From Marinitoga aeolica (GTDB lineage Bacteria; Thermotogota; Thermotogae; Petrotogales; Petrotogaceae): a DNA stretch of 64,000 bases. Of this stretch, positions 12,537-22,327 are shown one piece after another. The position numbers were made by a program, and so were the translations under genes. The stretch spans positions 1,922,001 to 1,986,000 of the forward strand of contig NZ_CP069362.1 of assembly GCF_029910535.1 (NCBI RefSeq), written 5' to 3'. A model generated the notes under the pieces. It was not told the DNA's origin. It saw only the letters and a program-made list of their open reading frames with translations, and did not search any database. Each line of letters begins with the position of its first letter. Within the stretch, counting starts at the first letter, position 1.

Positions 12537-13163
12537 TTAACCCCCATAAAACACTTTTTTGACATATTCGAACAATTTGTTTCTATTTTCTTCATTCATT
12601 AGAAAAACAATTTTTCCTTTTATAACGTTTTCCCAGTCTTCAACTTGAATTTCTGTTTCTGTTAATATAACTTCATCTTCAAAAGTAATACTCATAACAA
12701 TAGATTCTGCAATTAAAGAAGCGAATGTATCCACAGCAACTTGTGGGGGGGTAACCTGTAAATTTATATTTAAAAATTGAGAGATAGCACTTGTATATGA
12801 ACCAAACATAATATTTCCTAATTCTCCTATCATTGACGAGGACATTTCGTCAAGTTCAACTATATTTTTTATGTCAATACCAACGCTTTCTTTTATTAAT
12901 CTTTTTACTGAATCTTTTTCAATTAAAAAAATCAGTGAAGAATCTAAATCTCCTTCCATTTTAACATAAGAACATGCGTATATTTCATCAGGTTCTTCCA
13001 TATTTAAAAATATATCGGAAAGTTTTATTACATCTAGGTTAGGAACTGATATATCAACTTTTTTATTTAGCATCATTGATAGAGAGCTAACAGCATTTCC
13101 CATCCCAATATTAGTAATTTCTTTAAAAGCTGACATGAAAAATTCAAAATTTTCGTTATTCAT
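12537..13163 (-). CDS. cheC: CheY-P phosphatase CheC
   Basis: CheC dephosphorylates CheY-P and binds CheD. The start ATG at 13163 is chosen because GGAGGTG lies 7 nt upstream; the longer frame to 13211 has no such site. The product is 208 aa. Two copies of the phosphatase motif are visible: SAFKEITNIGMGN in the N-terminal half and SMIGELGNIMFGS in the C-terminal half (S-xxx-E-xx-N in both; the last Asn is replaced by Ser in the second). SVPNLDVI and TPPQVAVDTFASLIAES match CheC. It overlaps the upstream PilZ-type gene by 8 bp. Confidence 0.93.
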   Translation of the reverse strand: MNNENFEFFMSAFKEITNIGMGNAVSSLSMMLNKKVDISVPNLDVIKLSDIFLNMEEPDEIYACSYVKMEGDLDSSLIFLIEKDSVKRLIKESVGIDIKNIVELDEMSSSMIGELGNIMFGSYTSAISQFLNINLQVTPPQVAVDTFASLIAESIVMSITFEDEVILTETEIQVEDWENVIKGKIVFLMNEENRNKLFEYVKKVFYGG

Positions 13164-13800
13164 CTGGTTGCACCTCCGGATTTTTTTTATTCTCGAAGAA
13201 ATTTTTTCCACTAATGTATTCTAAGTATTGTCCAAATAAACCTGTAGGATCCTGTAATATTTTTATTTCATATATAAACTTGCTGAGATTAAAAAATTCT
13301 TGCCTAATTTTTGCTATTGTTCCATGGAATACAATATTAAAATCAACTATTGAAAGTTTGACACTAAGACTTTTTTTTATTATGCTAAGATATTCATTTA
13401 AAACGACAACTCCAAGAAAATTCTCATTTAGATCCCAGATTAACCCTTTATAATTATCCTCAATCAAAACGGGAATAGATATATAATGTCTTTCATTTAT
13501 TCTTTTATTTTTAATTTTAAATGTACTGACTAAATTTAATGAAACCATAACTTCATTTTGTCCAAAATCTTTAATATCTTTAATTTGGAATTCTGCTTGA
13601 TAGTAGGCACCTTCAAAAATTGATTCTAATGTAACATTCTCCCCAAGACTAAAATCATATTTTGGAGATATTAATTCTATTTCTTTTCCTTTAAAATTTT
13701 TTATTTTAGCTTTTAAAACATCATTTTTTATATAAATCCTTATGGAATTTCCAGGAAAAAAAACAAGGAAAATCCTTTTTATGAAATTTTTTTTATCCAT
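13156..13800 (-). CDS. YcgR-like flagellar brake protein with weak PilZ domain
   Basis: The product is 214 aa from the ATG at 13800 (SD AGGTGA, 4-nt spacing); a TTG at 13824 would overlap flhG. The N-terminal half is beta-rich and resembles the YcgR domain. The PilZ signature is partial: RINER fits RxxxR, but the second part reads WDLNENFLG rather than the usual D/NxSxxG, so c-di-GMP binding is uncertain. Its place between flhG and cheC matches the motility role of YcgR-type proteins, which slow the motor when bound to c-di-GMP. Confidence 0.75.
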   Translation of the reverse strand: MDKKNFIKRIFLVFFPGNSIRIYIKNDVLKAKIKNFKGKEIELISPKYDFSLGENVTLESIFEGAYYQAEFQIKDIKDFGQNEVMVSLNLVSTFKIKNKRINERHYISIPVLIEDNYKGLIWDLNENFLGVVVLNEYLSIIKKSLSVKLSIVDFNIVFHGTIAKIRQEFFNLSKFIYEIKILQDPTGLFGQYLEYISGKNFFENKKNPEVQPDE

Positions 13801-13804
13801 AATT

Positions 13805-14671
13805 TCACCTATTGTAAAATCCAAATAGTAAAAGTAATTTTTTTAATAAATTGTCACTGTTCTTTCGTTCATGTTCTGATGTGGTATTTTCGATTTTTTC
13901 TGCAATTATCATCAAATCATTAGCAACATGTGATGATGGTTTAAAGCTTGATATTGGAGTTTGTGATTTTACACTATCATGCACCAGATGATCGAAATTT
14001 ATATAAAAAACATTTCTAATATCTTTAAATAAATATTCTTTTATTGTTTTTCTTAGAACCTGTTCAGCAGTATTAGCTTCTGACCTTTTTCTTATCATAT
14101 TTATTACAACATCTACTACGCCATCAACTTCTAAAATTGATAGTGCTTTTACAACAGTATAAGCATTTACTATAGCAGTAGGTTCTGGAGTAGTTACCAA
14201 TAGAATATTATCAGCAGCAATATAAAAAGGTTTTAAATTTTCATTATATCCTGCACTGACATCTATAATAACATAATCATGCTCTTTTGCAATATTAAAA
14301 AATTCTTCAATAGCTTTTCGGGTAAAATTTTTTTGAAAAGATATCCAATCTTTTATATCCATACCTGTACTTAATAATTTTATTCCGTAAGGGGTTTTTA
14401 TAATACACTCTTCTAGAGTTAATTTTTTATCAAAATAATCTTTTATACTAACTGTTGGAGAAACTCCAAGCAAAATGGATGCATTTGCAAATCCAGCATC
14501 CGTATCAAAAATCAAAACTTTTTTATTCATTTTTGCAAGATTTACAGCGGTATTAACGGCTACAATTGATTTTCCCACACCACCTTTGCCTCCGGTAACA
14601 AGAATTATTTTTGTTCTATTTTTTGAAAAAGTTTTTCTTAAATTTTCAGCTTGATCTTTTATTATACTCAT
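13805..14671 (-). CDS. flhG: MinD-like ATPase FlhG (YlxH)
   Basis: The product is 288 aa and belongs to the ParA/MinD P-loop family. The deviant Walker A is GGKGGVGKSIVAVN (about 28-41), with the DTDAGFANASILLG switch region and VIIDVSAGYN as Walker B. FlhG sets flagellar number together with the GTPase FlhF, encoded just upstream with a 4-bp overlap. A typical MinD membrane-targeting helix would lie at the C-terminus; here the tail is NSDNLLKKLLLLFGFYNR, which is amphipathic and suits this. Confidence 0.93.
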   Translation of the reverse strand: MSIIKDQAENLRKTFSKNRTKIILVTGGKGGVGKSIVAVNTAVNLAKMNKKVLIFDTDAGFANASILLGVSPTVSIKDYFDKKLTLEECIIKTPYGIKLLSTGMDIKDWISFQKNFTRKAIEEFFNIAKEHDYVIIDVSAGYNENLKPFYIAADNILLVTTPEPTAIVNAYTVVKALSILEVDGVVDVVINMIRKRSEANTAEQVLRKTIKEYLFKDIRNVFYINFDHLVHDSVKSQTPISSFKPSSHVANDLMIIAEKIENTTSEHERKNSDNLLKKLLLLFGFYNR

Positions 14672-16113
14672 AATGTCAACTCCTCATAAAAGAGGTTAAA
14701 TATTTTTTGCGAATTTGGGATTTCAATATCATTTGGAACATTTTGACCTGTAGTAATATAGCTTATAGGTAACTTTGTTTCTCTTATTAAAGAAGGAATT
14801 TGACCATAAGATGATGTTTCATCTAATTTGGTTATTATCAAATGTGTTGGATTACAAACGGAAAATCTATTGTATACATCTATCATATCTCTAAGTCTCA
14901 TATTTGCCGACACAACTAAAAATATAAAATCTGGTTTTACAGAATCAATATACATTTTTAATTCCCCAATCTGAATATCATCTTTATGGCTTCTTCCAGC
15001 TGTATCTATTAACAATATGTCATAGTTTTTAAGAGATTCTACTGTAGTTTTTAATTCAGTTGGCGTATAACAAACTGAGGCAGGAATATCCATTATTTCT
15101 GCATATGTTTTTAATTGTTCTGTTGCGGCGATTCTGTAAAGATCAATAGTGGCAATTGCAACATTTTTGCTGCTATTTAATTTATTTAATGCAGCAATTT
15201 TTGCCAATGTAGTAGTTTTACCAACTCCAGTTGGTCCAATAAGCATTATTGTTCCGTGAATATTAGGAACCTCAACTTTGAAATTGTTCTTAAACATGTC
15301 AAATAATAGATTTTTAAATCTTTCATCAGATTTCCAATTTTCCTTATTTAAATCAGTTGGAATATTGTTTAATATATCTTCTATTATACTATCAGAGAGA
15401 TCTTGTTTCTTTAAAGATTCAATTAGTTCTGATATTAATGGATTAGCCCCATTTAAGATAACTCGTTTGGAAAGCTTTTCTATTAAATTTTTAATTTCTA
15501 TTAATTCATTTTGAGAACTCTTTACATTATTTAATGTATTATTTTGTGTATTTGATATGCGATTATTATATATAGATGCATTAGAATTTAAGTTGTTATT
15601 TTTTGGGGGATATTTGTTATAAGTAACTTTTCTATAATCCAGATTTTTGAATTCATTTTTTTCTTTATTATAGAATTTTTCAGCATCTTCATCGATAAGT
15701 TTAGAAATTTCACGTTGCTCTTCAATTAATTTTAAGATTTCATTTCTGGCGGTGAGTTCTAATTTATCTTTTCCTGGTGCATATCGTTCTTCATAATCGT
15801 CTATATTTTTCATTCTTTTTATTCTTTCATCTAATTTTTTATTTCTTTCAACCATCTCTCTAATTTCATTGATTCTACCCTGAGTATTATTAGAAAAACC
15901 AGGTCCAGAAGGTTTCTTAATATTTTTTACCACATTTTCCGGATTATCATCAAGAACGGCGGTAACTTCTATATACTTTTTGCCACCAATTCCCAAAAAT
16001 CCCCCTTTATTTATCCTTTTTGTATCTAATATATATGCATTTTCTCCTAGTTCTGTTCTAATTTTTTCCATTGCTTCAGGAATAGTAGTAACAATATATT
16101 TTTTTATTTTCAT
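14668..16113 (-). CDS. flhF: Flagellar SRP-type GTPase FlhF
   Basis: The product is 481 aa from the ATG at 16113 (SD GAGGTGA, 4-nt spacing); the longer frame to 16131 begins inside flhA. An N-terminal region (1-60) with ENAYILDTKRI is typical of FlhF, followed by a charged, low-complexity linker (about 90-210). The NG domain has G1 GPTGVGKTTTLAK (about 290), DLYRIAATEQL, G3 DTAGRSHKD and G4 TKLDET. FlhF places the flagellum and works with FlhG. Confidence 0.95.
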   Translation of the reverse strand: MKIKKYIVTTIPEAMEKIRTELGENAYILDTKRINKGGFLGIGGKKYIEVTAVLDDNPENVVKNIKKPSGPGFSNNTQGRINEIREMVERNKKLDERIKRMKNIDDYEERYAPGKDKLELTARNEILKLIEEQREISKLIDEDAEKFYNKEKNEFKNLDYRKVTYNKYPPKNNNLNSNASIYNNRISNTQNNTLNNVKSSQNELIEIKNLIEKLSKRVILNGANPLISELIESLKKQDLSDSIIEDILNNIPTDLNKENWKSDERFKNLLFDMFKNNFKVEVPNIHGTIMLIGPTGVGKTTTLAKIAALNKLNSSKNVAIATIDLYRIAATEQLKTYAEIMDIPASVCYTPTELKTTVESLKNYDILLIDTAGRSHKDDIQIGELKMYIDSVKPDFIFLVVSANMRLRDMIDVYNRFSVCNPTHLIITKLDETSSYGQIPSLIRETKLPISYITTGQNVPNDIEIPNSQKIFNLFYEELTL

Positions 16114-16123
16114 AAACTCACCT

Positions 16124-18244
16124 CTAAACACTTATATTTCCGTCTGCAGAAATAGGAATCTCTTGAATAATCTCATTATATGAAATCACATTAACATTTG
16201 GAATATTTGATAATAACCATCTTGAAAAATAGAATCTTAAAGGTGAACTACATAATATTACAGGATTATAACCCTTCATCATTTGAGATTCTAACGCCTG
16301 ACTTATATTATCAAGTAATTTTTGAGAAAGTTGAGGAGATAAAGCTAAAGTATAATTTCCACCATATTCAATAGTATAATTATTTAATGTATTTTCAGTA
16401 TTTTTATCTAAGATGATTAAATGTAAAATACCATCACCAGATTTCATTGATTCACATATTTGTCTGGCAAGAGCGCTTCTCACTCCTTCAACAAGAGACA
16501 CTATATCTTTAACTTCATTACTACCAAGTTCCATTAATTTTTCAAAAATAACAGGCAAATTTCTTATGGAAATCCTTTCGTATAATAATTCTTTTAATAC
16601 ATTACGTATTTCAAAAGTTTTGAAAATTAAAGGAGTTAATTCTTCAACTAATGATGGTTCTTTTATCCTTAAACCTTCTATGAGCATTTCAGTTTCTTTA
16701 GAACCAAGTATTTCATGAGCATATTTTTTGATTACTTCAGATAAATGAGTTGCAAAAACACTCGGAGAATCAACTACAGTGTAACCAAGATTAACAACTT
16801 CTTCTTTTTGGGATTCGTCAATCCAATAGGCATCTAAATTAAACGAAGGTTCTTTTGTATGAATTCCTGGTATTTCTTCAGAAGCCATTCCAGAATTTAT
16901 TGCTAACAATTTTTCAGGAAATAATTCAAATCTTCCAACTTCTACACCTTTTAATTTAATTATATACTCATTTGCACTTAAAAGGACACTATCTCTTACC
17001 CTTATAGGGCTTATTACAATTCCGAGTTCGTAAGCAATTTGTTTTCTAACCATTGTAATTCTTTCAAGTAAATCTCCACCTTGACCTGGATCTGCTAAGG
17101 GAATTAAACCATATCCAATATCAATTTCTAAAACATCGCTCTGTATTATTTCTGAGACTTCTTCAGCAGATGTTAAAGGAGGACCAGAAGGAGCTTTCGC
17201 TCCGCCACTAATTCCTTCTTCTGGTGCTGAAGTTGGTGTTTCAAAACCTTCTTTTGGACCTGTCGCAGGGATCATTTTTTGTAAATATCCTTTAGTTGTT
17301 AAATAAGCTAAAGTTAGCATTCCTCCCCCCAATAATAATGCTGGCATTATAGGTAAAGGTGTAACTAATCCGAGGGTTAATATTACTCCGCCGGTCATAT
17401 ATAAGACTCTCTTTTCTGATGAAAGTTCTTTGAGTAAATCTTTTCCTAAATTTTCTTTAGATGCAGCCCTTGATACAACAATACCAGTTGCAGTTGAAAT
17501 TAATAAAGCGGGTATTTGAGCTACTAATCCATCTCCGACAGTAAACAAAGTGTATAATTGAGCAGCTTCCCCTATATCTAATCCTTGCTGTAATACACCA
17601 ATAATCAAACCACCTAATATGTTTATAAGGGTTATAATAATACCTGCTATAGCATCTCCTCTAACAAATTTAGAGGCACCATCCATAGCTCCGTAAAAAT
17701 CAGCTTCACGTCTAATATCTTCACGTTTTTGTCTTGCTTCTTCTTCTGTAATAATCCCGGCACTTAAATCTGCATCGATACTCATTTGTTTTCCAGGCAT
17801 AGCATCAAGAGTAAACCTTGCTGCAACTTCTGCAATTCTTTCGGCACCTCTTGTAATTACTACAAACTGAATGATTACAAGAATCAAGAAAATTACAATG
17901 CCAACTACGTAATTTCCACCAACAACAAAATCTCCAAATGCCCTTATAACTTTACCCTGAAAATTCTTTCCTTGTAAAAGGATTAATCTTGTTGAAGATA
18001 CATTTAATGATAGTCTAAATAAAGTAGTTACCAGTAATAATGTTGGAAATGCAGAAATTTCAAGAGCATTTTTTATATACATTGTAACCAGCAACAAAAT
18101 AATTGCTAATGAAATATTAGCCATTTGTAAAAAATCTAAAAGAAATGGTGGAATAGGGATAACCATTAATATAACAACACTAACTATTAATAAAGGTACT
18201 ATTAGATCTAGTTGTTTGAAAAATTTATTTGTAAATTCTCCCAT
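16124..18244 (-). CDS. flhA: Flagellar export gate protein FlhA
   Basis: The product is 706 aa, the normal FlhA length. About eight membrane helices occupy residues 15-310, with the conserved cytoplasmic FHIPEP-type loop (RIAEVAARFTLDAMPGKQMSIDADLSAG, split by short gaps). The C-terminal cytosolic domain (about 345-706) forms the nonameric ring that receives export substrates. A SD (GAGGTGA, 4-nt spacing) supports the ATG. It lies 4 bp after flhB. Confidence 0.97.
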   Translation of the reverse strand: MGEFTNKFFKQLDLIVPLLIVSVVILMVIPIPPFLLDFLQMANISLAIILLLVTMYIKNALEISAFPTLLLVTTLFRLSLNVSSTRLILLQGKNFQGKVIRAFGDFVVGGNYVVGIVIFLILVIIQFVVITRGAERIAEVAARFTLDAMPGKQMSIDADLSAGIITEEEARQKREDIRREADFYGAMDGASKFVRGDAIAGIIITLINILGGLIIGVLQQGLDIGEAAQLYTLFTVGDGLVAQIPALLISTATGIVVSRAASKENLGKDLLKELSSEKRVLYMTGGVILTLGLVTPLPIMPALLLGGGMLTLAYLTTKGYLQKMIPATGPKEGFETPTSAPEEGISGGAKAPSGPPLTSAEEVSEIIQSDVLEIDIGYGLIPLADPGQGGDLLERITMVRKQIAYELGIVISPIRVRDSVLLSANEYIIKLKGVEVGRFELFPEKLLAINSGMASEEIPGIHTKEPSFNLDAYWIDESQKEEVVNLGYTVVDSPSVFATHLSEVIKKYAHEILGSKETEMLIEGLRIKEPSLVEELTPLIFKTFEIRNVLKELLYERISIRNLPVIFEKLMELGSNEVKDIVSLVEGVRSALARQICESMKSGDGILHLIILDKNTENTLNNYTIEYGGNYTLALSPQLSQKLLDNISQALESQMMKGYNPVILCSSPLRFYFSRWLLSNIPNVNVISYNEIIQEIPISADGNISV

Positions 18245-18248
18245 TTAA

Positions 18249-19340
18249 TCACCTCGTAACTTTTAAAACAGAAGCAATAATTTTTGCGACAATTTCATAC
18301 ATATCTTCTGGTATTTCTTCGTTTATGTCAACTCTTTCATATAATTGTCTTGCGACAGGCGGATTTCTAAGCACAGGGACGTGATTTTCTCTTGCTATTT
18401 CTTTTATTCTAAAAGCAATTTTATCATATCCTTTTGCTACAACAATAGGAACATCATTTTCCAATTCATCATATTTTATAGCAACAGCATAATGTGTTGG
18501 ATTTGTAACAACAACGGTTGCTTTTGGAACTTCTTTCATCATATTTTGATTGATAATTTGTCTTAACCTACGCATTCTTGCTGCTTTTATCTGTGGATCT
18601 CCCTCAATATCTTTCATTTCCTGCTTAACTTCCTGCTTGGTCATTCTTAAATTCTTTTTATATTCTTTTTTTTGATACCAAAAATCAAAAAGTCCTAATA
18701 ATAACATTAACATCCCAAGCTTAAAAAATATTTCTATAATTATTGAATATAAAAAGGATATAGCTGATGAAATATTTGTATATGGTAGGGAAATGATGCC
18801 ATTCCATCGAGATTTTACAATACTAAAAGCAATATATCCAACTAACACTAATTTTATCAGAGATTTTAAAAGCTCAAAAAGAGTTTTCATAGAAAATATT
18901 CTTTGAAATCCCTTTATTGGATTGAGCTTTCCTAAATCAAATTTCATAGCTTTAGGTGAGAATAAAAATTTTGTTTGTAACATTCCTAAAACAAGGCTAA
19001 TAATAGCAGAAGAAAACAAAAAAATAGATATTAAGGTAAAGAGATTTCTCTGTTGCAAAATTAATGTCATTAATGCATTTTCATCTAAAAAGCTGGTATC
19101 AAGAGTTAAATATCTCATAAAAGCACTTTTTAAATCAACAAATAAATATTTTGAAAGAACATAAAAGACAGCAGCAACACCCAAAAATGAAAATGCTGTT
19201 AATAGTTCCTTTGAAACAGGAACATTTCCTTCCTCTCTTGCTTGTTGTAGCCGCCTTGGGGTTGGCTCCTCTGTTTTACTTGGGTCAGCAAAAAGCTGAA
19301 GATTTATTTTAAAATCAAATTCATTATAGAATTTATCCAT
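18249..19340 (-). CDS. flhB: Flagellar export switch protein FlhB
   Basis: The product is 363 aa. The N-terminus carries a 15-residue extension (DKFYNEFDFKINLQLF) before the family-typical EEPTPRRLQQAREEGNVP. Four membrane helices follow, then the cytosolic domain with the autocleavage site NPTH (about residue 276, VVVTNPTHYAVAIKYD), which switches export from rod-hook to filament substrates. The start overlaps the fliR 3' end by 37 bp. Confidence 0.96.
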   Translation of the reverse strand: MDKFYNEFDFKINLQLFADPSKTEEPTPRRLQQAREEGNVPVSKELLTAFSFLGVAAVFYVLSKYLFVDLKSAFMRYLTLDTSFLDENALMTLILQQRNLFTLISIFLFSSAIISLVLGMLQTKFLFSPKAMKFDLGKLNPIKGFQRIFSMKTLFELLKSLIKLVLVGYIAFSIVKSRWNGIISLPYTNISSAISFLYSIIIEIFFKLGMLMLLLGLFDFWYQKKEYKKNLRMTKQEVKQEMKDIEGDPQIKAARMRRLRQIINQNMMKEVPKATVVVTNPTHYAVAIKYDELENDVPIVVAKGYDKIAFRIKEIARENHVPVLRNPPVARQLYERVDINEEIPEDMYEIVAKIIASVLKVTR

Positions 19341-20077
19341 TTTATTATCTCCGTCATATTATTACTAAAAATTTCTACCCAAACACCAATAATAGTTAAA
19401 AGTATTAAAGAACCAACTAGAATATTTAATGGTAATCCAACAATAAAGACATTTATTTGAGGTATCATTCTTGAGACAATTCCCAGACTAATATTTACAC
19501 ATAACATAAATGCACTCATCGGAACTGCAAGTTGAGCCCCAATTTCAAAAACTTTTCCAAATGTGGATAATATTTCAGGAAGAAAAGCGGTATTTATAGA
19601 AAAAATTAAAGGAATAGAATGAAATGAATTAATAATTACCTGAAATAGCAAAATATGTAATTTAAAGGATAAAAAGGCAAAGATTCCTATTAAAAAAGAT
19701 AATTGTCCTATAATAGGAGACTCTTCACCACTTATTGGATCAAATATTCCAGCCATAGCAAATCCCATTTGAAATGCAAAAAATTGTCCAGCAAATTGAA
19801 TAGCTGCTATTGGTATATAAGAAATTAGTCCAATTAATATTCCTAAAAAGAAATTTATTAGTATAATTGTTATCAAATAAAATATAGGTAAATCTGGTAT
19901 TGTTAGATTGACAAGAGGTAATGTTATCCATGAAATAAATAGAGAAGAAAATAATCTTAAATAAAAAGGTATTGTTCTTGAACCTATAACTGGTGCAGAA
20001 ATTGTTAATCCAACAATTCGAGCAAATATAATAGCCCAAACCCAAAATTTGGTTTCTAAAAAAACAATTACATCCAT
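19304..20077 (-). CDS. fliR: Flagellar export protein FliR
   Basis: The product is 257 aa, almost wholly hydrophobic, with about six helices. FARIVGLTISAPVIGSRTIP and GFAMAGIFDPISG are typical of FliR. The gene begins one base after the fliQ stop. With FliP and FliQ it builds the export channel in the flagellar basal body. Confidence 0.95.
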   Translation of the reverse strand: MDVIVFLETKFWVWAIIFARIVGLTISAPVIGSRTIPFYLRLFSSLFISWITLPLVNLTIPDLPIFYLITIILINFFLGILIGLISYIPIAAIQFAGQFFAFQMGFAMAGIFDPISGEESPIIGQLSFLIGIFAFLSFKLHILLFQVIINSFHSIPLIFSINTAFLPEILSTFGKVFEIGAQLAVPMSAFMLCVNISLGIVSRMIPQINVFIVGLPLNILVGSLILLTIIGVWVEIFSNNMTEIIKWINSIMNLILK

Positions 20078-20078
20078 A

Positions 20079-20345
20079 TTAGATCATTCCAAAAAATGTA
20101 GTTAATATTTGATATGTAAAATCCATTAATTTTTGTGCAATCCATCCAAATAGCAAACCGACAACTAGAAAAGTAATAATAATTTTAGGAGCAAAGGTTA
20201 GTGTTTGCTCATTTATAGAGGTTATGGTTTGGAAAATGCTTATTATAAGACCAACACCTAAACTTACTAGTAGGATAGGTGAAATAATTGATAAAAAAAC
20301 AGTTATTCCATCTCTAAAAACATCAATAAAAGCTTCTAATGTCAA
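20079..20345 (-). CDS. fliQ: Flagellar export protein FliQ, TTG start
   Basis: The product is 88 aa with two membrane helices, matching the usual FliQ length of about 89. The start is TTG at 20345: AGGAGGT lies 8 nt upstream and the protein then begins (M)TLEAFIDVFRDG, as FliQ proteins do. The longer open frame to 20405 runs back into fliP. The gene starts 3 bp before the end of fliP's stop region and abuts fliR. Confidence 0.93.
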   Translation of the reverse strand: MTLEAFIDVFRDGITVFLSIISPILLVSLGVGLIISIFQTITSINEQTLTFAPKIIITFLVVGLLFGWIAQKLMDFTYQILTTFFGMI

Positions 20346-20347
20346 TT

Positions 20348-21133
20348 TTATAGACCTCCTGAAGTTTGGAAACTTCTTATTAATCCTCCAATTAATAAAT
20401 CCCATCCATTCACAAGGATAAATAGTAATAGTTTAAAAGGCATTGAAATCATAATAGGAGGAATCATCATCATTCCCATAGATAAAAGGATGCTTGCTAC
20501 AACCATATCGACAATAATAAATGGAATATAAATTAAAACCCCCATTTTAAATGAAATCTCTAATTCACTTAATGCGAATGCAGGAATTAGAATTTCTGGA
20601 GGTGTATCGTTTATATTTTTAATTTCTTTATGTACGCTTGAAGCTAACATAAAAACATTATCCTGATTTTTATGTGCAACTATTTCATTGATCATAAATC
20701 TTTTTATTGGATTCCACGCATTTTCAAACATTTGAGTATAACTTATTTTTTCTTCAGTATATGGAATGATAGCATTTTGATATATTTGGTTAAAAACAGG
20801 GGACATTATTAAAAAAGTTAAAATCAATGCAATACCTATCAATACCTGATTAGGAGGCGCTTGACGACTTCCCATAGCTGTTCTTAAAAAAGATAAAACA
20901 ATTATAATTCTCATAAATGATGTGAACATCATAATAAAAGATGGTGCAAGAGTTAATACAGATAATAGCAGTAATATTTCTAAAGTTGGCATTAGTGTAT
21001 TAGGACCAGGAACATTTCCTCCAATATTAATAGAAATTTCAGGTATTGGTAATGGTTCTTGAGCTGAACCAACAAAAAATAAAAACAGGAATAAAACAAT
21101 TAAAAATAATTTTTTATTAAAGCATTTCTTCAT
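20348..21133 (-). CDS. fliP: Flagellar export protein FliP
   Basis: The product is 261 aa. FliP has a cleaved signal sequence, seen here as residues 1-24 (KKLFLIVLFLFLFFVGSAQE). Family-typical stretches are PSFIMMFTSFMRIIIVLSFLRTA, the PNQVLIG region and IPFIIVDMVVASILLSMGMMM (quoted in parts). It overlaps fliO by 17 bp. Confidence 0.96.
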   Translation of the reverse strand: MKKCFNKKLFLIVLFLFLFFVGSAQEPLPIPEISINIGGNVPGPNTLMPTLEILLLLSVLTLAPSFIMMFTSFMRIIIVLSFLRTAMGSRQAPPNQVLIGIALILTFLIMSPVFNQIYQNAIIPYTEEKISYTQMFENAWNPIKRFMINEIVAHKNQDNVFMLASSVHKEIKNINDTPPEILIPAFALSELEISFKMGVLIYIPFIIVDMVVASILLSMGMMMIPPIMISMPFKLLLFILVNGWDLLIGGLIRSFQTSGGL

Positions 21134-21458
21134 CTGATTTTTTCTCCCTTTTTAAGGCTCCAATAAAAGTATCAAAAAATTCTTTTTTCCCTTTTAAAAG
21201 TTCTGAAAGTTTTTCATAATCTAATTTATCCAGATAGGATATGGAATTATTATTAGTTAATACTAGATAATACTCATCCAATACTTTTATGATATTTAAA
21301 GTTAAATTTCTATCAATATAAAATTTTTTAACAATTCTAACAGCAGGACTATTTAGCAATCCTTTGTTAATAAGTTTTTTTTGAATAAACAATAACAGTA
21401 ATATAAAAAGCAAAAAGAAAAAAATTAAAAAAAACGCCCATAATGTCCAGCTTGTCAT
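21117..21458 (-). CDS. fliO: FliO-like flagellar biosynthesis protein
   Basis: The product is 113 aa, with one N-terminal membrane helix (about 5-27) followed by a small cytosolic domain (VRIVKKFYIDRNLTLNIIKVLDEYYLVLTN, in parts) that looks like FliO. FliO sequences are poorly conserved; the position directly before fliP is the strongest evidence. I see no clear SD before the ATG. Confidence 0.75.
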   Translation of the reverse strand: MTSWTLWAFFLIFFFLLFILLLLFIQKKLINKGLLNSPAVRIVKKFYIDRNLTLNIIKVLDEYYLVLTNNNSISYLDKLDYEKLSELLKGKKEFFDTFIGALKREKKSDEEML

Positions 21459-21498
21459 AAAACTTGTTTGGGTTGATGAAAAAGTAAGGGGCGTAAAA

Positions 21499-21864
21499 TC
21501 ACCCCCTTGATACCTTTTGAATGGCTTCTATAACCCTATTTGCCTGGAAAGGCTTTACAATAAAATCTTTTGCACCAGCCTGTATAGCTTCAATAACCAT
21601 TGCTTGTTGTCCCATAGCACTACATACAATAATTTTAGCAGCTGGATCCTGTTTTTTAATCTCTTTTATTGCCTGAATTCCATCCATTACAGGCATGGTA
21701 ATATCCATAGTAACAACATCAGGTTTTAATTCATTATATTTTTGAATAGCCTCTTGACCATTAGCAGCTTCACCAACTACTTCCATCCCCGCTTTTGTAA
21801 TAATATCTTTTAATAACATTCTCATAAAAGCAGCATCATCAACTATCAAAACTTTTAACGCCAT
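21499..21864 (-). CDS. cheY: Chemotaxis response regulator CheY
   Basis: The product is 121 aa as a stand-alone receiver domain. The start ATG at 21864 follows GGAGGTG. Acidic pair D9-D10, phosphoacceptor D54 (DVVTMDITMPVMDG), and the conserved Lys in DFIVKPF are all present. Phospho-CheY binds the flagellar switch. It lies 25 bp after cheW. Confidence 0.97.
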   Translation of the reverse strand: MALKVLIVDDAAFMRMLLKDIITKAGMEVVGEAANGQEAIQKYNELKPDVVTMDITMPVMDGIQAIKEIKKQDPAAKIIVCSAMGQQAMVIEAIQAGAKDFIVKPFQANRVIEAIQKVSRG

Positions 21865-21889
21865 TAAAAGCACCTCCACTTAAATATTA

Positions 21890-22315
21890 TTATATTTCTA
21901 TAGATTCAAAGAGTTTTTCGAGATTGAGATACACAATAAGTCTATTATTTATCTTTAAAACACCATTAACTTTCCCTATAAATTTACCACTTTTGGCAGG
22001 TAATATATCCAACTCTTCATCATTAAATGAAATTACATTATTTACCTTATTTACTAATATCCCTAGTTCTTCTTTTTCATGTTTCATAATAATTATGCTA
22101 TCAAAATTAAAGTCTTCAGCAATTTCAAGATCTAATATTTTTGTCAAATCGAATACAGGAACAATTCTTCCACGTAAATTTACAATACCTTCGATAAAAT
22201 CTTTAGAATTTGGAACTGGAGTTATATCCTCTTTTTCAATAACCATTTCAACGTATTCGACATCAATTCCAAATTCTTGATTGGAAATTTCAAAAGATAA
22301 AATTTCTTTTTGCAT
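21890..22315 (-). CDS. cheW: Chemotaxis coupling protein CheW
   Basis: The product is 141 aa and one CheW domain: LSFEISNQEFGIDVEYVEMV (split), the PVPNSKDFIEGIVNLRGRIVPVFDL core and the LLxKSGKFIG-like hairpin. SD GAGGTGA lies before the ATG. It links receptors to CheA, encoded immediately upstream (12 bp). Confidence 0.96.
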   Translation of the reverse strand: MQKEILSFEISNQEFGIDVEYVEMVIEKEDITPVPNSKDFIEGIVNLRGRIVPVFDLTKILDLEIAEDFNFDSIIIMKHEKEELGILVNKVNNVISFNDEELDILPAKSGKFIGKVNGVLKINNRLIVYLNLEKLFESIEI

Positions 22316-22327
22316 AGTATCACCTCA

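Noticed and set aside
12070-12540. Plus-strand 156-codon frame opposite cheD
   Set aside because: It is the exact antisense of a well-supported gene with catalytic motifs and has no SD of note.
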